DNA of 64,000 nt from Acinetobacter sp. ANC 5054 (GTDB lineage: Bacteria > Pseudomonadota > Gammaproteobacteria > Pseudomonadales > Moraxellaceae): positions 217,166-281,165 of the forward strand of contig NZ_NEGG01000002.1 of NCBI RefSeq assembly GCF_002135295.1, given 5' to 3'. The notes beneath the pieces are model-generated. The model worked only from the letters and a program-made list of their open reading frames with translations. It was not told the DNA's origin and made no database searches. The first letter of the stretch is position 1; each line of letters begins with the position of its first letter. A program made the position numbers and the translations under genes. Shown here piece by piece: positions 9,415-18,364 of this stretch.

Positions 9415-10236
9415 ATGTCTCAGCTTTCAACAATCATTGAACAAGCATTTGAAGACCGTGCGAATTTCACAGCAGCGGACTGCTCAGCTGAAATCCGTCA
9501 AGCAGTTGAAGAAGTTATTGCTGGCCTAGATAACGGTTCATTACGTGTTGCTGAAAAAATCGATGGCGAATGGGTTGTTCACCAATGGGTGAAAAAAGCC
9601 GTATTGTTATCATTCAAATTAAATGACAACAAACCGATGGAAGCTTGTGACCTACGCTTCTACGATAAAGTTGACACTAAATTTGGTGATTGGACTGAAG
9701 AACAGTTTAAAGCTGCTGGCGTACGTGTCGTACCTCCTGCTGTTGCACGTAAAGGTTCTTTCCAAGCGAAAAACGTTGTATTGATGCCTTCATATGTAAA
9801 CATTGGTGCATATGTAGACGAAGGTACTATGGTTGATACATGGGCAACTGTTGGTTCATGTGCACAAATTGGTAAAAATGTTCACTTATCTGGTGGTGTA
9901 GGTATTGGTGGTGTTCTTGAACCACTTCAAGCAAACCCAACAATCATTGAAGATAACTGCTTCATTGGTGCTCGTTCTGAAATCGTTGAAGGCGTAATCG
10001 TAGAAGAAGGTTCTGTGATTTCTATGGGCGTATTCATTGGTCAATCGACTAAGATTTATGACCGTGAAACTGGCGAAATTCACTACGGCCGCGTTCCTGC
10101 AGGTTCTGTCGTTGTTTCTGGTAGCCTACCTTCTAAATGCGGTAAATACAGCCTTTATGCTGCTGTAATCGTGAAGAAAGTGGATGCTAAAACACGTGCT
10201 AAAACTAGCCTAAACGATCTTTTACGCGAAGACTAA
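9415..10236 (+). CDS. dapD: 2,3,4,5-tetrahydropyridine-2,6-dicarboxylate N-succinyltransferase
   Basis: Uses succinyl-CoA to succinylate tetrahydrodipicolinate in the lysine and meso-diaminopimelate branch that feeds peptidoglycan. 273 residues, family length. The C-terminal half shows the hexapeptide left-handed beta-helix pattern ([20 protein letters not shown], then [20 protein letters not shown]). Well-conserved FYDKVD and [11 protein letters not shown] motifs lie in the N-terminal half. Cytoplasmic trimer in known relatives. It is a single-gene unit with its own terminator. Confidence 0.97.
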   Translation: MSQLSTIIEQAFEDRANFTAADCSAEIRQAVEEVIAGLDNGSLRVAEKIDGEWVVHQWVKKAVLLSFKLNDNKPMEACDLRFYDKVDTKFGDWTEEQFKAAGVRVVPPAVARKGSFQAKNVVLMPSYVNIGAYVDEGTMVDTWATVGSCAQIGKNVHLSGGVGIGGVLEPLQANPTIIEDNCFIGARSEIVEGVIVEEGSVISMGVFIGQSTKIYDRETGEIHYGRVPAGSVVVSGSLPSKCGKYSLYAAVIVKKVDAKTRAKTSLNDLLRED

Positions 10237-10269
10237 GTTTAAATCTATACGGAGCCTTACTTGCTCCTC

Positions 10270-10306
10270 GTCTCTACGGTCAGAAATGATCGTAGAGATT
10301 TTTTGT
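10270..10306 (+). terminator. Terminator after dapD
   Basis: CTCTACG pairs with CGTAGAG (arms near 10272-10278 and 10291-10297) and is followed by TTTTTTGTTTTT. Confidence 0.8.
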
Positions 10307-10331
10307 TTTTCAATATCTGGTTAATTTTGTT

Positions 10332-11042
10332 ATGAGTACGCTTCGTTCTTCCGCTATTCCTGTTTCTGATCCGTCTGCGGGTTTACGTATCACGGAGATT
10401 TTCTATTCATTGCAAGGTGAGGCCAATACTGCTGGCTTACCGACAGTATTTATACGATTAACTGGCTGTCCTTTACGTTGTACTTATTGTGATACCACCT
10501 ATTCGTTTGAAGGCGGCGAACGTCAATCATTAGAAGAAATTATTCAAACAACTTTAGATTTTAAAACCCCTTATATTTGCGTGACGGGTGGTGAGCCGCT
10601 TGCTCAACCGAACGCATTACCGTTAATGACTCTTCTTGCCGATTTAGGCTGCGAAGTTTCCCTAGAAACCAGTGGTGCTTTAGATGTCTCTAAAGTTGAC
10701 CCGCGTGTTTCTAAAGTGATGGATTTAAAAACCCCGACATCGGGTGAAGTTGCACGAAATTTGCTTAGTAACTTCGATCATTTGACACAGCATGATCAAA
10801 TTAAGTTTGTCATTTGCAATCGTGAAGATTATGAGTGGGCTAAACAGCAAGTTGTAGAATATCAATTAAGTGCAAAAGTCAGCACCATTTGGTTCTCTCC
10901 TGCTTTTGCAGTGGAAAAAGGCGCTATGCGTTTACCACAACTTGCACGTGATTTAGCACAATGGATTTTAGAAGACCATCTCCCTGTCCGTTTCCAATTG
11001 CAATTACATAAATTGCTTTGGAACGATGAAACTGGTCGTTAA
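10332..11042 (+). CDS. queE: 7-carboxy-7-deazaguanine synthase QueE
   Basis: Radical-SAM enzyme converting 6-carboxytetrahydropterin to 7-carboxy-7-deazaguanine in queuosine tRNA modification. The cluster-binding Cys motif is [12 protein letters not shown] (CX3CX2C) around residues 45-56. [20 protein letters not shown] before it and [10 protein letters not shown] after it are family signatures. 236 residues. It lies 26 bp before queC, which acts on its product, so the two form an operon. Confidence 0.95.
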   Translation: MSTLRSSAIPVSDPSAGLRITEIFYSLQGEANTAGLPTVFIRLTGCPLRCTYCDTTYSFEGGERQSLEEIIQTTLDFKTPYICVTGGEPLAQPNALPLMTLLADLGCEVSLETSGALDVSKVDPRVSKVMDLKTPTSGEVARNLLSNFDHLTQHDQIKFVICNREDYEWAKQQVVEYQLSAKVSTIWFSPAFAVEKGAMRLPQLARDLAQWILEDHLPVRFQLQLHKLLWNDETGR

Positions 11043-11068
11043 GTGTTATAGATTTTTTGGAGAAAGAC

Positions 11069-11740
11069 ATGCGTCCTCGCGCGATTGTACTGTTATCTGG
11101 TGGTTTAGATTCGACTACTTGCCTTGCTTGGGCCCAATCTCAGTATGAATGCATTGCCCTTAGCTTTATGTATGGACAGCGTTCAACGACTGAGTTAGAT
11201 GCTGCTCGTGTATTAACAAAGCAGGCAGGCATAGAACATCGAGTTATTAATATTGATTTAGGTAACTTAGGTGGTTCTGCGTTAACAGACCATAGCATTG
11301 AAGTGCCAGATCATGAACAAGATGGTATTCCTGTAACTTATGTTCCAGCACGTAACACCATTTTCTTGTCTTATGCCCTTGCTGCTGCCGAAGTATTTGG
11401 TGCAGAAGCGATAGTCATAGGCATTAACGCGGTTGATTATTCAGGTTATCCAGACTGTCGCCCTGAATTTATTGAGGCATTTGCCAATATGGCTCGACTT
11501 GCAACTAAAGTCGGCGTAGAAGGAAAACCACTTAAATTTGAAACACCTCTGTTACATTTATCCAAAGCAAATATCATTCGCTTAGGCATAGAACATGGCG
11601 TAGACTACAGTCAAACGGTGTCTTGCTATCAAGCAGATGACCAAGGTCGTGCTTGCGGTAAATGCGATAGCTGCCGTCTGCGTAAACAAGGTTTTGCAGA
11701 TGCAGGTGTTCAGGATCCGACACGTTATATACCGAAATAA
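11069..11740 (+). CDS. queC: 7-cyano-7-deazaguanine synthase QueC
   Basis: ATP-dependent enzyme that turns 7-carboxy-7-deazaguanine into preQ0. The PP-loop SGGLDSTT is near residues 11-18, and the zinc-binding Cys cluster [15 protein letters not shown] is near the C-terminus, with an additional Cys upstream (SCYQ). The start at 11069 is chosen over the in-frame TTG at 11057 because GGAGA lies just before it. 223 residues, normal. Follows queE in the same operon; a small exported protein gene follows after only 13 bases. Confidence 0.95.
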   Translation: MRPRAIVLLSGGLDSTTCLAWAQSQYECIALSFMYGQRSTTELDAARVLTKQAGIEHRVINIDLGNLGGSALTDHSIEVPDHEQDGIPVTYVPARNTIFLSYALAAAEVFGAEAIVIGINAVDYSGYPDCRPEFIEAFANMARLATKVGVEGKPLKFETPLLHLSKANIIRLGIEHGVDYSQTVSCYQADDQGRACGKCDSCRLRKQGFADAGVQDPTRYIPK

Positions 11741-11753
11741 CAAGGTAGGATTT

Positions 11754-12161
11754 ATGAAAAATTTAAAATCAAACATTATTCTTTCTGCTGCTTTCTCGGC
11801 AGCTGCATTGTTTGCTTCAGTTGCACACGCTGACAACGACAAGCTTCAACAAGCATATAAGAGCACTAACGTAAAATCTGCGTTAATCAATGTTTGTAAA
11901 GATGAAACTGGTAAAGGTAAAAAACTAACAACTGCTGAAGTTAGCAAATACTGTACTTGTGCTGTTGAAGCAGATGGTCGTTTAACCAATGCCCAAAAAT
12001 GGGAAATCCAAAGCACAATTAACCAGAAGAAAAGCCCTGCAACTTTAGCTTTTGTTCAAAAACAAAATAAAGATTTGCAAGCATGTTTCGGTCCACAGTT
12101 AACAGGTAAATTAAAATCTTTAACTGAAGAAGCAATGAAATCTGCTCAAGCTGGCAAGTAA
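11754..12161 (+). CDS. Small secreted protein of unknown function
   Basis: 135 residues with a good Sec signal peptide (about residues 1-26, ending VAHA). The mature part is Lys/Thr/Ala-rich, helical and has Cys in NVCKDE, YCTCAVEAD and QACFG, so one or two periplasmic disulfides are likely. AAGGTAGGA precedes the ATG. It starts 13 bp after queC, so it is probably cotranscribed, with a strong terminator after it. I do not recognise the family; the Cys-X-Cys arrangement resembles small conserved Acinetobacter exported proteins, with no known function. Confidence 0.82.
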   Translation: MKNLKSNIILSAAFSAAALFASVAHADNDKLQQAYKSTNVKSALINVCKDETGKGKKLTTAEVSKYCTCAVEADGRLTNAQKWEIQSTINQKKSPATLAFVQKQNKDLQACFGPQLTGKLKSLTEEAMKSAQAGK

Positions 12162-12171
12162 TTCTCAGCTC

Positions 12172-12200
12172 AAAAAAAGCCTGCATTTGCAGGCTTTTTT
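12172..12200 (+). terminator. Terminator of the queE-queC-secreted protein operon
   Basis: AAAAAAGCCTGCA pairs with TGCAGGCTTTTTT around a TTT loop; A and T tracts flank a perfect stem. Confidence 0.92.
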
Positions 12201-12294
12201 ATTACTTTAAGTTCAAAGTAAATTCTGTATGATGGTCATATTTCACATACTTTGCTTGCAGCCTTACTGGCAATAAAAAAGAAAGGATTTTTAC

Positions 12295-12753
12295 ATGTCT
12301 GAAATCAGTTTACCGAACCAAACCTTCCCTGCCACTACAGGTGAAATCAACCTTGCTGAAGTGAAGAGCGATTGGCTCATCGTGTATTTTTATCCAAAAG
12401 ATTCAACACCAGGTTGCACCACACAAGCGATTGGCTTTTCATGTTTAAAAGATCAGTTTGATGCACTAAATACAACGATTATTGGTATTTCTCGTGACTC
12501 AGTAAAAGCGCATCAAAACTTTACTGAAAAGCAAAATCTCACAATTAATCTCATCAGTGATAAAGAAGAAGCTCTATGCAATCATTTTGATGTGATTAAA
12601 GAAAAGAATATGTATGGTAAAAAAGTCATGGGGATTGAACGCTCAACCTTCATTTTCCACAATGGCAAATTAGTCAAAGAATATCGCAAGGTGAAAGCTG
12701 CAGGTCATGCTGAGCAAGTGCTTGAAGACTTAAAAACATTACAACAAGCTTAA
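12295..12753 (+). CDS. bcp: Thiol peroxidase of the Bcp/PrxQ family
   Basis: Thioredoxin-fold peroxidase that reduces hydrogen peroxide and organic hydroperoxides. The peroxidatic Cys is C41 in DSTPGCTTQA. The resolving Cys that E. coli Bcp has five residues later is replaced here by Ile (I46); another Cys occurs at position 50 (GFSC), and C90 in ALCNHF is a further candidate. The motif VMGIERSTFIF near residue 112 is typical of the family. 152 residues, normal. Single-gene unit with a GC-rich terminator. Confidence 0.9.
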   Translation: MSEISLPNQTFPATTGEINLAEVKSDWLIVYFYPKDSTPGCTTQAIGFSCLKDQFDALNTTIIGISRDSVKAHQNFTEKQNLTINLISDKEEALCNHFDVIKEKNMYGKKVMGIERSTFIFHNGKLVKEYRKVKAAGHAEQVLEDLKTLQQA

Positions 12754-12760
12754 TTGACTA

Positions 12761-12800
12761 TCAAGCCTGCTCACATCATTATGGGCAGGCTTGATTTTTT
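12761..12800. terminator. Terminator between bcp and argO
   Basis: TCAAGCCTGC (12761-12770) pairs perfectly with GCAGGCTTGA (12784-12793) and is followed by a T run on the plus strand. It lies between convergent genes. Confidence 0.88.
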
Positions 12801-12811
12801 TCCTCATCGCT

Positions 12812-13411
12812 TTAGACCAGTAACGAAAACGCAATGCCCCACATCACCAGACCAATCATAAAGTCCAAAATTTTCCATGCTTTGGTATTTTGAAAAATGG
12901 GCAGAAGAAACCGTGCTCCATAACCTAAAACAAAGAAAAATATCCACGAAGCAGTGATTGCACCAATCGCAAAATGAAGTGCAGTCGATTCAAATTTAGT
13001 TGAAATAGAACCAATTAAAATCACCGTATCTAAATAAACATGTGGATTAAGCCACGTCAGTGCTAAACAAATAAAAATCATTTTTAGGAGCTTCGTTTCA
13101 GAGTTTTCACTAGGCACTAAACTGCCTGAGCTTTTAACAGCTTGAATAAAATGCTGTGCGCCATAAATTACTAAAAATGCTGCACCAAAGTATTTTGCCC
13201 AATCAACAATCGCTGGATGAGTCTGAATCACCTGAGAAAAACCAAGTACACCTAGCAAAATGAGTATAGAGTCAGATGCTGCACAAATGGCACAGAGCCA
13301 AAATACATACTGCTTCTTAAGTCCTTGCTTGAGAATAAATGCATTTTGCGCGCCTATCGCAATAATTAGACTAAATCCGACTGCAAGCCCTTGCATATAA
13401 CTTTGCAACAT
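12812..13411 (-). CDS. argO: LysE/ArgO-family amino-acid exporter
   Basis: Inner-membrane exporter for basic amino acids (arginine, and lysine or toxic analogues in known members). 199 residues with about six hydrophobic helices. GFSLIIAIGAQNAFILKQGL at the N-terminus is the LysE/ArgO signature, and TWLNPHVYLDTVILIG is the conserved central motif with the Asn-Pro helix break. The ArgP/LysG-type regulator is divergently transcribed 187 bp away, the classic arrangement for regulated export. Arginine versus lysine specificity is inferred from the neighbour only. Confidence 0.9.
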   Translation of the reverse strand: MLQSYMQGLAVGFSLIIAIGAQNAFILKQGLKKQYVFWLCAICAASDSILILLGVLGFSQVIQTHPAIVDWAKYFGAAFLVIYGAQHFIQAVKSSGSLVPSENSETKLLKMIFICLALTWLNPHVYLDTVILIGSISTKFESTALHFAIGAITASWIFFFVLGYGARFLLPIFQNTKAWKILDFMIGLVMWGIAFSLLV

Positions 13412-13598
13412 TTTTTGACCACACTTTCAAAGCTTTAAATGAATATTGCTATTATCCGAGTTTATTGCTTAAAATAAGTATTTCTAAATAAATTTCAATT
13501 TAACTAAGTTTTTCTTATTTAAATAATCCAAAAAATGGAGCTTAGATTTGAATATGTTTTTAACTGAACTACGGATTTAAGGGAAAAGAGGATTGAGC

Positions 13599-14492
13599 AT
13601 GTTACAAAGCAAACACAGTGAAGCTTTTCTAGCCGTTGCAGAGACTGGAAGCTTTGAACAAGCTGCAATTCGTTTAAATATTACAGCCTCTGCAGTGACG
13701 CTCAGACTACAAACTTTAGAAAAAAATTTAGGTCATGTGCTCATTGTACGTGAACGCCCTTGCCGCGTGACTCAAGCTGGACAGTCTTTATTACATTATC
13801 TACAACACAGTAAATTGCTTGAACAGAATTTCATGCAGAATCTAACAGGGCAAACCGAAAATTCATTTTATCAAATCAATATCGCGACCAATGCTGACTC
13901 ATTGGCAACGTGGTTATTACCATTACTTAAAGATATTTTAATTGAAGAAAAATTTGTGATCCACTTTCATGTAGATGATCAGTCGCAAACGCATCATTTA
14001 CTTGAAGCTGGCTTAGTTAACGCCTGTGTTGCAACGGAATCGAAGTCAATGAAAGGTTGTATTGCTGACTACTTGGGTACAATGCATTATCGCTTTGTCG
14101 CAACGCCTCAATTTATACAACAATGGTTCAGCGATGGCTTAACACGCGAAGCATTACGATCTGCACCTGCGGTGATTTTCAATGAAAAGGATCAAATGCA
14201 TATGCATAGCATCTCAAAAATCTTTGGTCTAAACCCTTCTCAATATCCGCATCATTTTATCCCTTCGTCCACTGCATTTGTCGATGCCATAACCATGGGC
14301 TTGGGTTATGGTTGGTTGCCAGATTTTCAAAATCAAAAATTCCTCAATGACGGTACATTAATTGAAGTTTCACAGGCGTTATCCATTGATCTCCCCTTTT
14401 ATTGGCATCACTGGAAACAGCAATCAGAGCCCTTAGAAAAATTAACTGCCTTGCTCCAACATCATGCAAAAAGCTATATGGATTTAATATAA
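13599..14492 (+). CDS. argP: ArgP/LysG-type LysR regulator
   Basis: LysR-type activator that in relatives senses intracellular arginine or lysine and turns on argO/lysE. The N-terminal HTH (LAVAETGSFEQAAIRLNITASAV) is typical, with SVTLRLQTLE-like recognition helix. The effector domain spans about residues 90-295. The start at 13599 is preferred over a TTG six bases earlier because AAAAGAGGA at 13584-13592 would be too close to the latter. 297 residues. It is divergent from the exporter; the 187-bp intergenic region should hold the shared operator. Confidence 0.88.
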   Translation: MLQSKHSEAFLAVAETGSFEQAAIRLNITASAVTLRLQTLEKNLGHVLIVRERPCRVTQAGQSLLHYLQHSKLLEQNFMQNLTGQTENSFYQINIATNADSLATWLLPLLKDILIEEKFVIHFHVDDQSQTHHLLEAGLVNACVATESKSMKGCIADYLGTMHYRFVATPQFIQQWFSDGLTREALRSAPAVIFNEKDQMHMHSISKIFGLNPSQYPHHFIPSSTAFVDAITMGLGYGWLPDFQNQKFLNDGTLIEVSQALSIDLPFYWHHWKQQSEPLEKLTALLQHHAKSYMDLI

Positions 14493-14517
14493 TTTTGACC
14501 TGATTTTTGCCCTTCAA

Positions 14518-15084
14518 TTAATAAGCTTGCCATTGGCCTTTTAACTGGATAATAACCTGCTCACCCACACCGCCCAGTGCTTTACGCATTCCAAAATCGC
14601 TACGTTGAATTGTAGTGTTCGAATGAATATCCATTAATCTTGGATTATTTGGATTTGGGTTCATCAGCGTATCAAAGCTCACCAATTTTGTGACACCACG
14701 AATGGTCAGGTCACCCGTAATTTGATAACGACCGTAGGCAATTGGTTTAATTTGTCGACTGGTAAATTTTACATGCTTGAATTCTTCGGCATCAAAAAAC
14801 TCACTACCAAGAATAAGTCCTTTTAGACTTGGTTTACTAAAACTCATGCTGTCAACATCTAACCTCAATTGTGCTGTACCTTTTTGCGGTATTTCAGGAT
14901 CGAATTTCAAATCGGATTGAACTTTATTAAATCGACCTTCAACAACCGAGAGTCCCACAGATTTAATACCAAAAGTAATCTGGGTCGCAGGAGTAAGTGT
15001 CCATTCGGCTGCATTTAACTGAGGTACATAAGCAAGCACGATAATCGTTAAAAATCGAGCGAAAAAAGTTCGACGCATTAACAT
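14518..15084 (-). CDS. YceI-family periplasmic lipid-binding-like protein
   Basis: Exported protein of the YceI family, a lipocalin-like beta-barrel that binds polyisoprenoid-type lipids in studied members; its role in the cell is uncertain. A signal peptide (about residues 1-25, ending LNAAEW) is followed by family motifs ITFGIKSVGLSVVEGRF and ITGDLTIRGVTK. 188 residues, normal. AGGAGG lies upstream of two in-frame ATGs three codons apart (15084 and 15078); either could serve. Confidence 0.88.
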   Translation of the reverse strand: MLMRRTFFARFLTIIVLAYVPQLNAAEWTLTPATQITFGIKSVGLSVVEGRFNKVQSDLKFDPEIPQKGTAQLRLDVDSMSFSKPSLKGLILGSEFFDAEEFKHVKFTSRQIKPIAYGRYQITGDLTIRGVTKLVSFDTLMNPNPNNPRLMDIHSNTTIQRSDFGMRKALGGVGEQVIIQLKGQWQAY

Positions 15085-15175
15085 AAAACCTCCTGAAGCG
15101 CTTTGCTATCCATAGCACACGCTATATTTAAGCCGTTCTATTTTTCGACATACTATTTTCGAATATTAACGGCTT

Positions 15176-15745
15176 TTAATTCAGGTTCGTTTTATCCTGA
15201 GTCATATATTTGTGTTGAAGTTGTTTATAAATGTCACTTAGTTGAAAATCACGTAAAAATTCAATGGTGCCTTGCGGAAATGCCTCGAGTTGAATTTCTC
15301 CTCGAAAATAGGCTTCTCGTACTGGCGTCGCCGAAATTGAACCAGCCAAACTATCCAACTCGACCATTTTCCATTCAGGGAAAAATTTTAAATAGTAAGA
15401 TGAATGATCTTTGAAATGTCCAATCAAACCAACTTTGGCGCCGTCTTCGACCACTTCAGCAACTAATGATTTAACTAATTTTTGCCATTTTTCATCGTTA
15501 TAAACATCAATAACATGGACAAATTTAATGCGCTGTTGATCGACTTCTGAAAAATTCGACAAAATCATCTCTTCACGTTCTGTGGCAAGAAATGGATTTT
15601 TGATGTTACGTTCATATTGCGCCGAACCTAATGCTAAAACTACATTTTGACTTTGCTCTAATGCGATTTTGATGGTTTGTAAATGTGCCAAATGAAAAGG
15701 CTGAAAACGACCAATGAACACTAAATAATCGAATATATATTTCAT
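15176..15745 (-). CDS. nadM: Nicotinamide-nucleotide adenylyltransferase (NadM-type)
   Basis: Adenylates nicotinamide mononucleotide to NAD in the pyridine-nucleotide salvage route. The nucleotidyltransferase signatures are both present: GRFQPFHLAHL near residue 12 and ISATPVREAYFRG near residue 141. 189 residues, one domain only; many bacterial NadM proteins carry a C-terminal Nudix domain, which is absent here. No nadV or nadR-like partner is adjacent. Cytoplasmic. Confidence 0.88.
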   Translation of the reverse strand: MKYIFDYLVFIGRFQPFHLAHLQTIKIALEQSQNVVLALGSAQYERNIKNPFLATEREEMILSNFSEVDQQRIKFVHVIDVYNDEKWQKLVKSLVAEVVEDGAKVGLIGHFKDHSSYYLKFFPEWKMVELDSLAGSISATPVREAYFRGEIQLEAFPQGTIEFLRDFQLSDIYKQLQHKYMTQDKTNLN

Positions 15746-15850
15746 ATCAAATCAAACTTTTTATGAACTGAGCAGTTGTGCCACAAACTGAAATATGCGA
15801 CATAATGTCGGGCATAAAATCATAATGAACTTTTAAGCAAGGATAGTACG

Positions 15851-16651
15851 ATGACACTGAGCTGTATTCAACAACCTCATGAACATTTGAATGCGAATTT
15901 GGAAAATGGCGTACTGACTTTAGCCATTAACCGCCCTCAGGCGAAAAATGCACTGTATACAGAACTGTATTTTTGGATTGCCAAAGCTTTAGATGAAGCA
16001 GATCAAGACAGTACTGTTCGTGCAGTGATTTTACGTGGTGCTGATGCCGATTTTAGTGCTGGCAATGATATGCAAGATTTTATGAAATCTGCTGCGCAAA
16101 AAGGTCAAGCGCCAGCATCTGAAGGTGCACCATTTGTATTATTAAAATCTGCTGCGAAGTTTTCTAAACCTTTAATTGCAGCTGTTCGTGGCGTGGCTAT
16201 TGGCATTGGTGTTACGATCCTGCTTCACTGCGACTTAGTTTACAGCGACAACACAGCGCTATTCCAAATTCCATTTGTAAGCCTTGGTTTGTCACCAGAA
16301 GGTGCTTCAAGCAAACTTTTAGTTGAACAAGCAGGCTATCATAAAGCTGCTGAATTGCTGTTAACTGCGCAAAAATTTGACAGCGCAACGGCGCTTTCTG
16401 CAAATCTTGTCAACAGCATCGAAGAAGATCCGTATGCTACTGCTGCCAAAAAAGCAGCACAATTGGCAGCATTACCATTGGCATCTCTCGTGCAATCTAA
16501 AGCCTTGATGAAACACAATGTAGATGAAATTGTGGCATGGATTGACCATGAAGCCGAAATTTTTATGGATCGTGTTGGCTCACCTGAAATGATGGAAGCG
16601 GTTGCAGCCTTTATGCAAAAACGTAAGCCAGATTTTTCACAATTTAATTAA
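15851..16651 (+). CDS. Enoyl-CoA hydratase/isomerase (crotonase) family protein
   Basis: Crotonase-fold enzyme acting on acyl-CoA substrates. The oxyanion-hole segments are visible as ADFSAGNDMQDF near residue 70 and AAVRGVAIGIGVTILLHCDL near residue 115. 266 residues, normal. The active-site acid that distinguishes hydratases from isomerases is not obvious: the second loop has SLGLSPEGASSKLL, which resembles the delta3-delta2-isomerase/PaaG group more than classic hydratases. No fatty-acid operon partners surround it, so the substrate is unknown. Confidence 0.85.
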   Translation: MTLSCIQQPHEHLNANLENGVLTLAINRPQAKNALYTELYFWIAKALDEADQDSTVRAVILRGADADFSAGNDMQDFMKSAAQKGQAPASEGAPFVLLKSAAKFSKPLIAAVRGVAIGIGVTILLHCDLVYSDNTALFQIPFVSLGLSPEGASSKLLVEQAGYHKAAELLLTAQKFDSATALSANLVNSIEEDPYATAAKKAAQLAALPLASLVQSKALMKHNVDEIVAWIDHEAEIFMDRVGSPEMMEAVAAFMQKRKPDFSQFN

Positions 16652-16682
16652 TTGTAAAACTTTAATTTTGTATTGAAATACG

Positions 16683-16713
16683 CCACCTAAATTCATTTTT
16701 GGGTGGTTTTTTT
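16683..16713 (+). terminator. Terminator after crotonase gene
   Basis: CCACCTAAA pairs imperfectly with TTTGGGTGG and is followed by TTTTTTT. Confidence 0.75.
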
Positions 16714-16763
16714 ATGTCTTAGCCCCCATTCATAATTCAAAATATCGTGTGGAAAACTCTGCT

Positions 16764-17570
16764 ATGTCCTCTTCAAATACCAAAGATCTAGCCGCTAAAC
16801 AATCTAATCAAACTGTATCTTCGCAAACCGAGAAGAAACGCTACTTTGAGCCTGCACCTAAAGGCATTGATATTGAAAATTTTAAAAAGGTGGTTAAAAG
16901 CCGCCGTTCAGTACGTAAATTTACCAAAACACCGATTCCAAACGAAGTTCTTGACGAATGTTTAGACTTGGCATTGCTCGCGCCAAACTCTTCAAATTTA
17001 CAGCCTTGGACTTTTTATGTGGTGCAAAATCCAAGTAAAAAGAAACAATTGGTTAAAGCCTGTTTAGGTCAATTGGCAGCGAAAACAGCGTCAGAGTTGA
17101 TCGTGTGTGTGGCGCGAACTGACCGTGTAGATGAAATGGCGAAACGTAATATTTCAGAGTTTCCATTTCCAGAAGCGCCTGCTGCGGTGCAAAAGTATTA
17201 TAAGTTCATCCCTTATAACTACAAGACGGGTTATTTCAATGCCCTAGGTAACTTTAAGAAAGTCGCTTTCAAAGTTGCACGTACACTAGATAAGCAATTG
17301 CCTGTGACTGCTTTTAATGAAGCGGATGCAAAACTTTGGGCTTCTAAAACCACCGCATTGGCATGTGAAAACTTGGTTTTAGCTTTACGCGCTTATGGTT
17401 TTGACAGCTGCATGATGGAGGGTTTTGATGAGCCAATGGTTCGTAAAATTTTACATCTAAATAGCCAGCAATATCCTGTCATGGTGATTGGTGCGGGTGA
17501 ACGTGCAGCTGATGGTGTGTTCTTTCCGCAATATCGTTTTGACCGTGATTTATTTATTCAAAAGGTTTGA
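16764..17570 (+). CDS. Nitroreductase-family FMN oxidoreductase
   Basis: Predicted FMN-dependent NAD(P)H oxidoreductase. The FMN-binding Arg-rich motif KSRRSVRKFTKTPIP lies near residues 45-60 and LAPNSSNLQPWTFYVV near 77-92. The C-terminus contains IGAGERAADGVFFPQYR, similar to nitroreductases of the larger subgroup. About 268 residues; the first 35 are a polar extension. An in-frame GTG at 16749 is the alternative start. The last 30 codons recur twice downstream as degenerate fragments (17871-17969 and 18223-18324). Physiological substrate unknown. Confidence 0.85.
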   Translation: MSSSNTKDLAAKQSNQTVSSQTEKKRYFEPAPKGIDIENFKKVVKSRRSVRKFTKTPIPNEVLDECLDLALLAPNSSNLQPWTFYVVQNPSKKKQLVKACLGQLAAKTASELIVCVARTDRVDEMAKRNISEFPFPEAPAAVQKYYKFIPYNYKTGYFNALGNFKKVAFKVARTLDKQLPVTAFNEADAKLWASKTTALACENLVLALRAYGFDSCMMEGFDEPMVRKILHLNSQQYPVMVIGAGERAADGVFFPQYRFDRDLFIQKV

Positions 17571-17613
17571 TTACAGCCTACTTCTGCATCACAGCCATTG
17601 GAGTCGTGAAAAC

Positions 17614-17747
17614 GTCATCAGCAACTGTTCGAGGCAGGACTCGATTCAATAAGTTAAGTTTCTGCGATGAAATTACTCACTTGACGGAATTTAACGAGTT
17701 TTGCAGATGACAATGGTTTTGCCTACTTTTCCCGAAAGAAAAGTAGG
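17614..17747. repeat. Intergenic palindromic repeat, family A, copy 1
   Basis: Bounded by imperfect terminal inverted repeats (GTCATCAGCAACTGTTCGAG and CGAGTTTTGCAGATGAC at 17614-17711), followed by a hairpin CCTACTTTT/AAAAGTAGG at 17722-17747. The same arrangement occurs at 29522-29653. No coding capacity; it looks like a non-autonomous, MITE- or REP-like intergenic element. It lies in the first unit of the gene-tail array. Confidence 0.7.
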
Positions 17748-17812
17748 TCGAACCGAAGGTTAATTCTAGCAATGAATTTATAATGATAAGACTCCGTATT
17801 AAAGATAAAAAC

Positions 17813-17862
17813 TTAGAAGATCACATTTACCATCTGAATAAACTCAAAAGTAGGCTTTCATA
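17813..17862 (-). pseudogene. Degenerate 3' end of NIF3-like gene, fragment a
   Basis: Read on the minus strand it gives KPTFEFIQMVNVIF followed by a stop, matching the tail EPAFEFIQMVDVEY of the intact gene at 18520-18837. No upstream part of that gene is present. It is the end of unit 1 of a tandem array. Confidence 0.75.
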
Positions 17863-17870
17863 ATTTACAT

Positions 17871-17969
17871 CAATACTCTGTGATGATTCGTGCAGGTAAA
17901 CGTTCGAAAGATGGTGTGTTCTTCCCACAATATCGTTTTGACCGTGAGCTGTTTATTCAGAAGGTTTGA
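17871..17969 (+). pseudogene. Degenerate 3' end of nitroreductase gene, fragment 2
   Basis: The frame reads QYSVMIRAGKRSKDGVFFPQ and then YRFDRELFIQKV and stop, against QYPVMVIGAGERAADGVFFP plus QYRFDRDLFIQKV in the intact gene. It starts abruptly at the QY codons and has no ribosome-binding site, so it is a remnant, not a gene. Confidence 0.85.
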
Positions 17970-18009
17970 TCGCAACATTGAATCCATCAACATCGTTTGA
18001 TACACGCAT

Positions 18010-18102
18010 GGCGACATGGATGTTGCCCCTGTTAGACTGTGGGACAGGAAGTCCCATCAGTCTAACATAGGGCTTTTGTTACTTTTCGCCCGTGAAAAGT
18101 AA
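18010..18102. repeat. Intergenic palindromic repeat, family B, copy 1
   Basis: Three hairpins in a row: GGCGACAT/ATGTTGCC, GTTAGACTG-GGGAC/GTCCC-CAGTCTAAC, and TTACTTTT/AAAAGTAA. Nearly identical to 18365-18457 and related to 22471-22578. Non-coding. Confidence 0.8.
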
Positions 18103-18163
18103 ATACTATCTACACGTTTATATAAGAATTAATCTCTGAATATGGCGATCGTGAGATGCGACA

Positions 18164-18210
18164 TTAATACTCAACATCTACCATTTTAATAAACTCAAGC
18201 GGTGGCTCTT
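18164..18210 (-). pseudogene. Degenerate 3' end of NIF3-like gene, fragment b
   Basis: Minus-strand reading gives EPPLEFIKMVDVEY and stop, matching the end of the intact gene. The fragment stops at the same Glu-Pro codons as fragment a. Confidence 0.8.
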
Positions 18211-18222
18211 AATAATGTATTG

Positions 18223-18324
18223 CAATATTTTATGATGGTAATAAGTGCAAGTGAATGAGCGCAAGATGGTGTGTTTTTTCCGCAGTATCGTTTTGACCGT
18301 GAATTATTTCTTCAGAAGGTTTGA
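18223..18324 (+). pseudogene. Degenerate 3' end of nitroreductase gene, fragment 3
   Basis: Reads QYFMMVISASE, an in-frame stop, then AQDGVFFPQYRFDRELFLQKV and stop. It begins at the same codons as fragment 2, but the internal stop shows further decay. Confidence 0.85.
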
Positions 18325-18364
18325 TTGCAACATCATATCCATCAACATCATTTGATATACGCAT

